From Actinomadura sp. DC4 (GTDB lineage: Bacteria > Actinomycetota > Actinomycetes > Streptosporangiales > Streptosporangiaceae), in contig NZ_JAUEQY010000019.1 in the NCBI RefSeq assembly GCF_030406325.1, forward strand, positions 124,001 to 188,000: a DNA stretch of 64,000 bases, given 5' to 3'. Under the pieces are notes generated by a model. The model was not told the origin of the DNA and did no database searches. It saw nothing but the letters and a program-made list of their open reading frames with translations. Each line of letters opens with the position of its first letter. The stretch's first letter is position 1. Below, one piece after another: positions 36,293-44,024 of the stretch. A program made the position numbers and the translations under genes.

Positions 36293-37006
36293 TCACTCCG
36301 CGCCGGCCGAACGCTCGCGGATCGTCGTCCACGCCGCCTCGGCCGCCTGCTGCTCGGCCTCCTTCTTGCTGCGGCCCTCGCCGCGGCCGTACTCGGCGCC
36401 GCCGACGGAGACGACCGCGCGGAAGCTCTTCTGGTGGTCCGGGCCGCTCTCCTCCACGTGGTACTCGGGCACGCCGAGCTCCTCGGTGGCGGTCAGCTCC
36501 TGCAGCGAGGTCTTCCAGTCGAGCCCGGCGCCGAGGCTGGCCGACCGGGTGATCAGCGCGTCGAACAGGCGATGCACGAGGGCGTCGGCGGCCTTGAGAC
36601 CGAGGTCGAGGTAGACCGCGCCGATCAGGGCCTCGAGCGTGTCGGCCAGGATCGAGGCCTTGTCGCGGCCTCCGGTGCCCTCCTCGCCCCGGCCGAGGCG
36701 GATGTAGGCGCCTAGGTCGAGCTGGCGGGCCACGCCGGCGAGCGCGCGCATGTTGACCACTGCGGCGCGCAGCTTGGCGAGCTGACCTTCGGGCAGGTCC
36801 GGATGGCCGCGGAACAGCGTGTCGGTGACGATCAGGCCGAGCACGGAGTCGCCGAGGAACTCCAGGCGCTCGTTGGTCGGCAGACCGCCGTTCTCGTACG
36901 CGAACGACCGGTGGGTCAGGGCGCGTTCGAGCAGCTCGGGCTCTGGAGAGACGCCGAGCGCGGCTGCGAGTGCGCCGCGGTCGGCGGTCGAGTGGTCGGG
37001 CTTCAC
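36293..37006 (-). CDS. rnc: Ribonuclease III
   Basis: RNase III cuts double-stranded RNA in rRNA processing. The 237-residue product has the signature [16 protein letters not shown], acidic residues in [15 protein letters not shown], and a C-terminal dsRNA-binding domain ([16 protein letters not shown] to [14 protein letters not shown]). GTG 37006 was chosen for GGGAGCGCCGT directly upstream. It lies between rpmF and mutM in the conserved actinobacterial order. Confidence 0.96.
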   Translation of the reverse strand: MKPDHSTADRGALAAALGVSPEPELLERALTHRSFAYENGGLPTNERLEFLGDSVLGLIVTDTLFRGHPDLPEGQLAKLRAAVVNMRALAGVARQLDLGAYIRLGRGEEGTGGRDKASILADTLEALIGAVYLDLGLKAADALVHRLFDALITRSASLGAGLDWKTSLQELTATEELGVPEYHVEESGPDHQKSFRAVVSVGGAEYGRGEGRSKKEAEQQAAEAAWTTIRERSAGAE

Positions 37007-37177
37007 ACGGCGCTCCCGGTGGGGGAGGCGGTGTTGGCAGGGTTCACGGTGCTCCTCCGCGGAAGGTTCCGCGAGGGCGAGGCGCACGCCGGGTCGGCTC
37101 CGGCGTCCGCCACGGCCTCGGGCGAGTCTTCGTCGCGAGACGGGCGGGGGCGGCACTCCGCCGCCCCCGAGACGTCC

Positions 37178-37354
37178 TCAAGCCACGTCGATGACCTGAC
37201 GGCGGTTGTACGTGCCGCAGGTCGGGCACGCGGTGTGCGGCAGCTTCTCGTCGCGGCACTGGGGGCAGCGCACGAGCGTCGGCGCCTGGGTCTTCCACTG
37301 CGAGCGACGGTGCCGCGTGTTGCTGCGCGACTTCTTCCGCTTTGGTACGGCCAC
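37178..37354 (-). CDS. rpmF: 50S ribosomal protein L32
   Basis: A 58-residue L32 starting VAVPKRKKSRSNTRHRRSQW. CPQCRDEKLPHTACPTCG provides the four zinc-binding cysteines. The GTG start at 37354 has GGAGGG upstream and lies one base after the stop codon of the DUF177 gene, so translation is coupled. Confidence 0.96.
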   Translation of the reverse strand: MAVPKRKKSRSNTRHRRSQWKTQAPTLVRCPQCRDEKLPHTACPTCGTYNRRQVIDVA

Positions 37355-37355
37355 G

Positions 37356-37940
37356 TCAGCCCTCCTGGTCTTCTTGTCGTTGATCCAACATGCCCTGCAA
37401 AGCCGCCCACCGAGGGTCGACGGCGTCGTGATGGTGGTCCGGCTCGGCATCGGCCAGCCGGACCCCGCATTCCGTGCACAGCCCGGGACAGTCGTCCCGG
37501 CACAGCGGGGACAGCGGCAGTGCGAGCACCATCGCGTCCCGCACCACCGGCTCGAGATCGATGAAATCTCCCTCGAGACGGCGTTCGTCGTCCTCCGCGC
37601 TCTCGCCGGAGCGAGTGTCGGAGTAGACGTAGAGCTCCTGGAACTCGACCTCGATCGACGAGGAGAGCGGATCCAGGCAGCGCGCGCACTCTCCGGAGAG
37701 AGGCGAACGCGCCGTGCCCGAGACGAGCACGCCCTCCATCACCGCCTCGAGCCGGAGATCCAGCTCGACATCGGTGCCCTCGGGAACACCCACCATCTCG
37801 ACGCCGAGATTCGCCGGAGCCGGCACGGTGTAGGAGTCCTTGCGCATCGATCCCGGTCTACGGCCCAGTGTGCGCGTGTCGATCACGAATGGGTCGCGGG
37901 GATCGATGCGAGTCAGGTTGTTCCTGCTTCCGTGAGGCAT
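37356..37940 (-). CDS. DUF177 (YceD-like) protein
   Basis: A 194-residue member of the DUF177/YceD family linked with 23S rRNA metabolism. GECARCLDPL and the Cys pairs of PLCRDDCPGLCTECGVRL near residues 145-165 are the family marks. It precedes rpmF, the universal arrangement, with a one-base gap. Start ATG 37940; a frame earlier is not supported. Confidence 0.92.
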   Translation of the reverse strand: MPHGSRNNLTRIDPRDPFVIDTRTLGRRPGSMRKDSYTVPAPANLGVEMVGVPEGTDVELDLRLEAVMEGVLVSGTARSPLSGECARCLDPLSSSIEVEFQELYVYSDTRSGESAEDDERRLEGDFIDLEPVVRDAMVLALPLSPLCRDDCPGLCTECGVRLADAEPDHHHDAVDPRWAALQGMLDQRQEDQEG

Positions 37941-38039
37941 GGCGTATCACCGCTGTCGGGCAAGGTCGATTGGAAAGGGTACCAACGCGGGGCCTCATCC
38001 CCAACTCGGCCGCGTCCAGGCCGGTCTCTCCCGCCCCGG

Positions 38040-38519
38040 TCAGGACTCCGCGAAGCGCCGGGTGAGCCGTCGCTGCACGGGTTCGGGAACCAGCCCGGAG
38101 ACGTCGCCGCCGTACTGCGCGATCTCCTTGACCAGGCTCGATGACAGGAACGAGTAGAGCGGGTTGGTGGCCATGAACATCGTCTCGACGCCGGCCATCT
38201 GGTGGTTCATCTGGGCGATCTGCAACTCGTAGTCGAAGTCGCTCACCGCCCGCAGCCCGCGCACGATCACCGGGATGCCGCGGTCGCGGCAGAAGTCGAC
38301 GGTCAGGCCGTGGAACTTCTCCACGGCCACGTTGCCGTACTCCTTGGTGACCTCGCCGATCATCTCGACGCGTTCTTCCACCGAGAAGAGGCTCTTCTTG
38401 GAGATGTTGATGAGTACCGCGACGACGACCTCGTCATAGAGGCGCGAGGCGCGGCTGATGATGTCGAGGTGTCCGTTGGTGACGGGGTCATACGATCCCG
38501 GACAGACAACACGGCGCAC
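38040..38519 (-). CDS. coaD: Phosphopantetheine adenylyltransferase
   Basis: CoaD makes dephospho-CoA from phosphopantetheine and ATP. The 159-residue product starts VRRVVCPGSYDPVTNGHLDI with the T/HxGH-type nucleotidyltransferase motif (NGH), followed by FSVEERVEMI, RGLRAVSDFDYE and the C-terminal FLSSSLVKEIA. GTG 38519 was chosen at the homology start. It lies 28 bases after rsmD, the conserved pairing. Confidence 0.96.
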   Translation of the reverse strand: MRRVVCPGSYDPVTNGHLDIISRASRLYDEVVVAVLINISKKSLFSVEERVEMIGEVTKEYGNVAVEKFHGLTVDFCRDRGIPVIVRGLRAVSDFDYELQIAQMNHQMAGVETMFMATNPLYSFLSSSLVKEIAQYGGDVSGLVPEPVQRRLTRRFAES

Positions 38520-38547
38520 GAGGTGAGTCCCCTCTGCAAGGAAGTCG

Positions 38548-39114
38548 TCAGTGGCCTGCGGCGTGACCGTACCAAAGCGTGCCCTCGCCGTAACGACGGG
38601 CCCTGCTCTCCGTGTACCCGGCGGGCCATCGCACGGGCTCACCGCGAGTGGCGCGTTCGAGCGCGACGAGCGCGCCGGGGGCGAGCCAGCCGTTGTCCCG
38701 CAGGGCCTCCAGCAGTTCGATCACGGCCTCGTCGCTCACGGCGTACGGAGGGTCGGCGAAGATCAGGTCGTACGGCTCCGCGGGTGTGTTCTTCACCACC
38801 CGCTCGACGCGGTCGGTGATCGGCTCGGCGCCGGGCAGGCCGAGCGCCGCGACGTTCGCCTTGATCACCTTCGCGGCGCGCGGGGAGGCCTCGACGAGCA
38901 GCACGTGCGCGGCGCCGCGGGACAGGGCCTCCAGGCCGACCGCGCCGGATCCGGCGTACAGGTCGGCGGCGCGGAGGCCGTCGAGGTCGCCGAGCAGCGA
39001 GCCGACGGTGGCGAACAGGCCCTCTCTGGCGCGGTCGCTGGTCGGCCGGGTGTCACGGCCCGTGGGCACGGAGATGCGCCGGCCGCCGGCGGCGCCTGCG
39101 ATGACTCGGGTCAC
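38548..39114 (-). CDS. rsmD: 16S rRNA (guanine-966-N2)-methyltransferase
   Basis: RsmD methylates G966 of 16S rRNA with SAM. The 188-residue product starts MTRVIAGAAGGRRISVP, has the SAM loop DLYAGSGAVGLEALSRGA and the amino-methylase motif DPPY in LIFADPPYAV. It starts at GTG 39114. It lies next to the TetR gene, which interrupts the usual recG-rsmD-coaD order. Confidence 0.95.
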   Translation of the reverse strand: MTRVIAGAAGGRRISVPTGRDTRPTSDRAREGLFATVGSLLGDLDGLRAADLYAGSGAVGLEALSRGAAHVLLVEASPRAAKVIKANVAALGLPGAEPITDRVERVVKNTPAEPYDLIFADPPYAVSDEAVIELLEALRDNGWLAPGALVALERATRGEPVRWPAGYTESRARRYGEGTLWYGHAAGH

Positions 39115-39141
39115 GCACTCAGTGTGGCGCAGTCGCGGCGG

Positions 39142-39858
39142 TCAGGCGTGATCGCGTTCGATGCCGTCGAGCATCCACCGCAGGCCGCGCTGGAAGTCGT
39201 CGGCCGCGACCTTGATGTCGCCCCTCAGGAGCGGCGCGACGTTGGCGAACTCCCCGCTCTCGACGAGCCGCTGCAGGTACGGCCGGATGGCCGCCAGGTG
39301 CTCGGTGCCGCTGACGCCCGTACGGCGGAGGATCTCGCGCTCGCGCACCTCGCGGGTGACGTAGCCCAGCACGTAGTCGTCGATCGCCGCGACGACCCGG
39401 AAGGCCTCCTGCGGGTCCAGCTTGAGGCCCGTCACGGCGGCCAGGGACTGGTCGATGTGCCGCAGGGTGTTCGGGCCGGCGACGGAGTGCGAGCGGTGGT
39501 TCGCCAGGTCGACGAGCCACGGGTGCCGCAGGCCGACCTCGCGTGAGCGCAGTACGACCAGCGTGATCGCCTCGCGCCAGTCATCGGGCAGCTCCTCGTG
39601 GATGAGCGTCTCGCCGGCGATCTGATCGGCCATGAGGTCGAGCAGGTCGTCCTTGCTGTCGATGTAGGTGTAAAGGCTCATCGTGCGGGCGCCGAGCACG
39701 GTCGCGACGCGGCGGATCGACACGGCGTCCAGGCTCTCGGAGTCGGCGAGCCCGACGGCCGCCTCGACGATCGCCTCACGCGTCAGGCCGCTCGCGCGCC
39801 GGGCGCGCGGGCGCGCCCAGATCGGCACCCGCGCCGTACCGCCGTCTTCCGAAGTCAC
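39142..39858 (-). CDS. TetR-family transcriptional regulator
   Basis: A 238-residue TetR-type repressor with a leading Arg-rich segment, a helix-turn-helix at about residues 24-70 (LTREAIVEAAVGLADSESLDAVSIRRVATVLGARTMSLYTYIDSKDDLLD) and a tetracycline-repressor-like C-terminal ligand domain. GTG 39858 is the start. It is divergent from an MFS exporter, and the 104-base region between holds a palindrome plus three 20-bp repeats, so it should repress both. Quoted helix-turn-helix begins LTREAIVEAAV. Confidence 0.9.
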   Translation of the reverse strand: MTSEDGGTARVPIWARPRARRASGLTREAIVEAAVGLADSESLDAVSIRRVATVLGARTMSLYTYIDSKDDLLDLMADQIAGETLIHEELPDDWREAITLVVLRSREVGLRHPWLVDLANHRSHSVAGPNTLRHIDQSLAAVTGLKLDPQEAFRVVAAIDDYVLGYVTREVREREILRRTGVSGTEHLAAIRPYLQRLVESGEFANVAPLLRGDIKVAADDFQRGLRWMLDGIERDHA

Positions 39859-39881
39859 GCCAGGGATCGTACCCGTACGCC

Positions 39882-39899
39882 GTAGCGGTCAACCGCTAC
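39882..39899. promoter_or_regulatory. Palindromic operator, TetR/MFS region
   Basis: GTAGCGGTCAACCGCTAC is perfectly symmetric apart from the central CA. This is the expected form of a TetR-dimer operator. It lies nearest the TetR start codon, 24 bases away. Confidence 0.65.
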
Positions 39900-39903
39900 A
39901 CCG

Positions 39904-39958
39904 TACGGTTAAGTGCTACGGTGTACGGCCAAGTGCTACGGCGTACGACGAAGGGTGG
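39904..39958. promoter_or_regulatory. 20-bp tandem repeats, TetR/MFS region
   Basis: TACGGTTAAGTGCTACGGTG (39904-39923) is followed directly by TACGGCCAAGTGCTACGGCG (39924-39943), then a partial third unit beginning TACGACGAAG (39944). Outer arms CCGTA and TACGG make each unit weakly palindromic. They cover the likely MFS promoter and probably bind TetR dimers side by side. Confidence 0.55.
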
Positions 39959-39962
39959 GGAC

Positions 39963-41486
39963 ATGACCACACAGCCCGAACGGGCCGGTACGGCGGAGGC
40001 CGGGTTCGATCCCGAGTTGCGGCGGCTGGCGGCAGCCGTCTCCCTCGGCGTGATCATGACCATCCTCGACACGACCATCGTGAACGTCGCGATCAACACG
40101 CTCGGCCGCGACTTCCACACCTCCCTGTCCACCATCCAGTGGGTCCTCACCGCGTACACGCTCGCCCTCGCCATGACGATCCCGCTGACCGGCTGGGCCG
40201 TACGGCGCTTCGGCGGGAAGACGATGTGGATCATCTCGCTGGTGCTGTTCATCGCCGGATCGGTGCTGTGCGGCTCCGCCTGGTCGGTGAGCAGCCTGAT
40301 CGGTTTCCGCGTCCTGCAGGCCGTCGGTGGCGGCATGCTGCTGCCGGTCGGGCAGACGATGCTGGCCGCCAAGGCCGGGCCGCACCGGATGGGCCGGGTG
40401 ATGAGCGTCGTCGCGGTGCCGGCGATGATCGGGCCGGTGCTGGGGCCGCTCATCGGCGGCGCGATCGTCGACAACCTCGCCTGGCGCTGGATGTTCTTCA
40501 TCAACGTGCCGATCTGCGCGATCGCGCTCGTCGCCGCGGTCGCCTGGCTGCCCCGCGACACCGAGCGCGTGAGCGGCACGCGCCTGGACGCGCTCGGCCT
40601 CGTACTCCTCTCCCCCGGGCTCGCCGTGCTGGTGTACGGGCTCGCCCAGACCGGCAACGGGCACTCCGTCTCCGACCCGCGGGTGTACGGGTGGGCGGCG
40701 GCCGGGGCGGTGCTGGTGACCGCGTTCGCGGTGCACGCGCTGCGGCGGGGCGAGCGCGCGCTGGTGGACCTCAGGCTGTTCCGCGACCGCGGCTTCACGA
40801 CCTCGGTCCTGGGATTGTTCCTCTACTCCGGCGCGGTGTTCGGCGTGATGTTCATGTCACCCGTCTACTTCCAGACGGTCCGCGGGGACACGCCGCTGCG
40901 CGCCGGGCTGCTGCTCGCACCCCTGGGCCTGGGCGCGCTGGTCATGATGCCGATCGCCGGGCGCCTCACCGACCGCATCGGCTCCCGCCTGCTGGCCCTG
41001 TCCGGGCTCGTCGTCGCGCTGGCCGGGCTGTCGGTCTACACCCAGCTCGACTCCGGCACCGACAAGGTCGTGCTCGCCGTAGCGGCGTTCGTCGTCGGGC
41101 TGGGCCACGGCACGATGATGCCGTCGCTGATGGCCGCGGTGTACCAGCGGCTCGACCGCTCGGCGGTCCCGGCGGCCACCACGGCCAGCAACATCGTCGT
41201 ACGGGTGGGCAGCTCGTTCGGCATCGCCGCGCTGGCGGTGGCGCTGCAGATCTACATCCGGCACGAGTTCCCGTCCGCCGCCGGCACGATCGCCTCGGTC
41301 TCCTCGGTCCGTACGCCCGGAGCCCCCTCCCACCTGGCCCACGCCTTCGGGCACAGCTTCTGGTGGGCGCTGGGCATCGCCGCCTGCGCCTTCGTCCCCC
41401 TCATGCTGCTGCCGGGCCGCCGCCGCGCGCCGTCAGTAGTCGAGGGCGACGGCCCCGTCGCTGAGCCGGCCGACGACCGCGTCTAG
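39963..41486 (+). CDS. MFS multidrug efflux transporter (DHA2, 14-TM type)
   Basis: A 507-residue EmrB/QacA-type proton-driven exporter. It starts MTTQPERAGTAEAGFDPELR, then has about 14 transmembrane segments with motif D1-like TILDTTIVNVAINTLGRDF and motif C in PAMIGPVLGPLIGG. The drug range is unknown. Start ATG 39963 with GGGTGGGG upstream. It is controlled by the divergent TetR gene. The 3' end overlaps the convergent PH-like gene by 54 bases. Confidence 0.93.
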   Translation: MTTQPERAGTAEAGFDPELRRLAAAVSLGVIMTILDTTIVNVAINTLGRDFHTSLSTIQWVLTAYTLALAMTIPLTGWAVRRFGGKTMWIISLVLFIAGSVLCGSAWSVSSLIGFRVLQAVGGGMLLPVGQTMLAAKAGPHRMGRVMSVVAVPAMIGPVLGPLIGGAIVDNLAWRWMFFINVPICAIALVAAVAWLPRDTERVSGTRLDALGLVLLSPGLAVLVYGLAQTGNGHSVSDPRVYGWAAAGAVLVTAFAVHALRRGERALVDLRLFRDRGFTTSVLGLFLYSGAVFGVMFMSPVYFQTVRGDTPLRAGLLLAPLGLGALVMMPIAGRLTDRIGSRLLALSGLVVALAGLSVYTQLDSGTDKVVLAVAAFVVGLGHGTMMPSLMAAVYQRLDRSAVPAATTASNIVVRVGSSFGIAALAVALQIYIRHEFPSAAGTIASVSSVRTPGAPSHLAHAFGHSFWWALGIAACAFVPLMLLPGRRRAPSVVEGDGPVAEPADDRV

Positions 41487-42011
41487 GTCCTCGGCGTGGA
41501 TGAGGGCGCCGCGCAGCCCGTACACGAAGGCGGCGCCCTCGAACCGCTCGGCGGTCCGGCGCAGGCGCTCGGCCTTGCCGGGGTCGCCGCCGACGAGGTC
41601 CTCGGCGCCGGGCACCTCGACCGTCAGGAACGGCCGGGGCCCCTTGTCGGCGATCCGCAGCCGAGACACGCGCTCCCAGGGGACGAAGACGTCGTAGCCC
41701 CGGCGCGCGAACACCCGCAGCCGTACGCCGTCAGAGGTGAAAACGGGCGGGTTGCGCAGCAGCCGGAACTCCCCGCGGGCGAGCAGCGCCATCACGGCCG
41801 CCGACGCCAGCAGCCCGAAGGCGAGCACCGGGAAGAAGACGAAGACCATCGTGACGACGGGCGTCCCCGACATGTGATCCGCCGTGACCAGGAGATACCC
41901 GACCATGACCATGACGAGGAGCGCCCCGGCGGCCGAGACGGCGGCCACGGTCGCGGTGAGATACGCGGGCGCGGCGGCGACCGGAAGCTGGAAGTCGGTC
42001 TTCTGGTCCAC
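41433..42011 (-). CDS. PH-like membrane protein of unknown function
   Basis: A 192-residue protein with two N-terminal transmembrane segments (about residues 15-40 and 52-75) followed by a cytosolic domain resembling bacterial PH/YcxB-like domains (VFTSDGVRLRVFARRGYDVFVPWERVSRLRI). Function is unknown. GTG 42011 starts the homologous part; it lacks a clear ribosome binding site and could be leaderless. It overlaps the convergent MFS gene by 54 bases. Upstream frame extensions run into the tandem copies of the HEAT gene end. Confidence 0.7.
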   Translation of the reverse strand: MDQKTDFQLPVAAAPAYLTATVAAVSAAGALLVMVMVGYLLVTADHMSGTPVVTMVFVFFPVLAFGLLASAAVMALLARGEFRLLRNPPVFTSDGVRLRVFARRGYDVFVPWERVSRLRIADKGPRPFLTVEVPGAEDLVGGDPGKAERLRRTAERFEGAAFVYGLRGALIHAEDLDAVVGRLSDGAVALDY

Positions 42012-42481
42012 TGCGGGAGGGTAACCGCATAGCGCCGCTCCCTGCCACGCCCCGCGCCGCGTTCGGCACCGGCGGCGGTTTCTCGGGTTTCCCGCGGCGC
42101 GGAGTTGGAGATGGCCGGCTGGAGACGGGACGCGGGCGGACGCCGGGTTTGAGGCGAGGGCCCGGCGGTCGCTGGTGCGCACGCCGGTATCCGGGTCGTC
42201 GAGGGCGCCGCTCCCTGCCACGCCTCTCGCCGCGTTCGGGCCTGGTGGCCGGTCCCGCAGCGTGGGGCGGCCTCGGCCGGAGGTGGCGCGGGCCGGGCTC
42301 CGGGCGTCAGGCGAGGGCCCGGCGAGCCTCGGTGCGGACGCCGAGGTCGGCGTCGTGGGCGTCGTTCACCGCCCCGCCCCGCGCCGCGTTCGGGGCCGGC
42401 GCCGATTCCGGGAATCCCCCGCGCGGTATTGGGCGGCCCGGTCCGGCCGGCCGGAGACGGCGCGTGGCCGGGCTCCGGGCC
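42012..42481. repeat. Tandem decayed copies of the HEAT gene's 3' end
   Basis: Two units of 157 bp (42145-42301) and 174 bp (42302-42475) precede the true gene end (from 42476), and traces of a further unit's flank lie at 42025-42144. Each starts with a variant of GGGCNTCAGGCGAGGGCCC, the complement of the gene's terminal codons and stop. Translated on the minus strand the units still read GVRTEARRALA* and DDPDTGVRTSDRRALA against the gene's DDPDAGVRTEARWALA*. No separate gene is present. Confidence 0.8.
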
Positions 42482-43084
42482 TCAGGCGAGGGCCCAGCGG
42501 GCCTCGGTGCGGACACCGGCGTCCGGGTCGTCGAGGGCGCCGGTCAGGGCCGTACGCGCATAGTGGCGGTCGGCCGCCCATCGGCCGAGGGCGCGTACGG
42601 CGGTGCGGCGCACCGCGACGATGTCGTCTTCGAGGACGCTCGTGAGCGGGCCGATCGCCGAACGGCTGTCCATGGCGCCGAGCGTGGCGGCGGCCTTCTG
42701 GCGGACGCGCCAGTCCGGGTCGGTCAGGGCGATCTCGCCGAGCTCTGGGGCGGCGCGCAGCACGGCCAGCCCGCGCACGGTCTCGGCACGTGCGTCGTCG
42801 CCGCGGTCGAGCGCCTGGGCGTAGATCTCCCAGGCCGCCGCGCGCATCGCGCGGACGAGCTCGGCGGCGACCGCGCGGACGTAGGGATCGGCCGAGCCGG
42901 ACTCCGCCTGAACGAGCGCGCGGACGCCCTCCTCGCCGACGAGCACCTCACGTTCGTCGATGAGGGCGCCGGCGGCGGCGTGGCGCACCTGGGCATCGGG
43001 GTCGGCGAGCGCGCGGGCGAGGCGGTTCCCGGCCTCTTCGGCCGGGCCGTGGGACTGGTGTACGGGCAGGTCGATGACTGTCAT
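42482..43084 (-). CDS. HEAT-repeat protein
   Basis: A 200-residue all-helical protein with four or five HEAT/PBS-lyase-type repeats (units like ALADPDAQVRHAAAGALI, ALTDPDWRVRQKAAATLGAM, VLEDDIVAVRRTAVRALGRW, GALDDPDAGVRTEARWALA). It is likely a protein-binding scaffold; the partner is unknown. ATG 43084 was chosen for GGAGGAACC upstream. Its last repeat and 3' flank are repeated downstream in decayed form. A promoter TTGACA-17-CACGAT may lie at 43236-43208. Confidence 0.85.
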   Translation of the reverse strand: MTVIDLPVHQSHGPAEEAGNRLARALADPDAQVRHAAAGALIDEREVLVGEEGVRALVQAESGSADPYVRAVAAELVRAMRAAAWEIYAQALDRGDDARAETVRGLAVLRAAPELGEIALTDPDWRVRQKAAATLGAMDSRSAIGPLTSVLEDDIVAVRRTAVRALGRWAADRHYARTALTGALDDPDAGVRTEARWALA

Positions 43085-43207
43085 TGGTTCCTCCGGAGAT
43101 GTGTCGAGCCGGCGTGAGGCGGTCACCGGCGACACAGCGAGCTGGCCTGACGTCGCAAATCGACGTGGAGGCGCACGACCAGCGGAGCTCTCCGGTACAC
43201 AGTCCTG

Positions 43208-43236
43208 ATCGTGGACGAGAATCCCTCTATTGTCAA
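43208..43236 (-). promoter_or_regulatory. Possible promoter of the HEAT gene
   Basis: On the minus strand a perfect TTGACA (43236-43231) stands 17 bases before CACGAT (43213-43208). It would start transcription near 43201, giving a leader of about 117 bases. Confidence 0.4.
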
Positions 43237-43926
43237 CCGATTAGGTAGGGAATCGATTCTCGGTAGGGGTGTAGGGGTGGCCTAGGGGGCTATTTGGAGG
43301 GGTTTTCCGGGCTCGGTATGAGGCGGCGCCCGGTCGCGGCGGCTGGTGGTCGCGGCCCGGTGGTCGCGGCCCGGCAGGCGCGGCCCGGCAGGCGCGGCAG
43401 GCGCGGCGGCCGGGCGGAGTGGCCTGGATCGGCCCCGCCGTTGGCGAATGGCCGCACCGGGCCTGCGACCGCCAGGCCGAAGACGGCGGCAGGACGCAGC
43501 GGACACAAGGTCGCGGACAGGGCGACGAACACGCGGCGGCGGGCACAGGGCGGCGAACACGGCGCAGCGGACACGGGACGGCAGGCACGGGGCCGTTCGC
43601 GGGTCGGCCTCCCCGTTCGCGGGCGAGGCGTTCGGGGTAGCCGGCGAGGCGCCGCCGGTCCTCCTCCGCCCAGCCGGCGATCAGCGGGCGGCGGAGGGGC
43701 TCCGTTCCGGCTGGTGCGCCGGTGCGGTGCCGGTCACGCCGCTGGGCCGGACGGGCCGCGCAGGACCACGTGCCCGCGCTGGAAAATGATCACTGTGCGT
43801 GCCTCGCCGGTCGCCCTCGCGGAAGCCTGTCAGTGGCCGGTGACATGGCACCGGTTACCGGTGACGGACCAGGGATCGCCGGTCGTTCTCGACGCCGGTG
43901 TCGCCGACTTGGCCGGGTGGCAGTCG

Positions 43927-43982
43927 CACCGAGCACCGAGCACCGAGCACCGAGCACCGAGCACCGAGCACCGAGCACCGAG
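43927..43982. repeat. Heptanucleotide microsatellite (CACCGAG)8
   Basis: CACCGAG is repeated eight times without error over 56 bases, 43 bases downstream of the recG stop codon. Perfect identity and a 7-bp period mark it as hypervariable by slippage. Confidence 0.95.
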
Positions 43983-44024
43983 CAGGCTCGCGTCCCGTGC
44001 CGGGGCCGGTCGACCCCCGGACGC

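Larger units (their letters stand above)
43085..44024. repeat. Repeat-rich intergenic stretch between HEAT gene and recG
   Basis: These 940 bases hold no supported gene. At 43207-43260 an AT-richer island carries TTGACA on the minus strand and mirrored GAGAATC/GATTCTC elements, probably the HEAT gene promoter. From 43321 there are short GC-rich repeats: 14-bp units at 43347-43360, 43361-43374 and 43375-43388, then 9-bp CAGGCGCGG twice (43389-43406). CGCAGCGGACAC occurs twice near 43500 and 43565. A CACCGAG microsatellite lies at 43927-43982. Confidence 0.6.
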
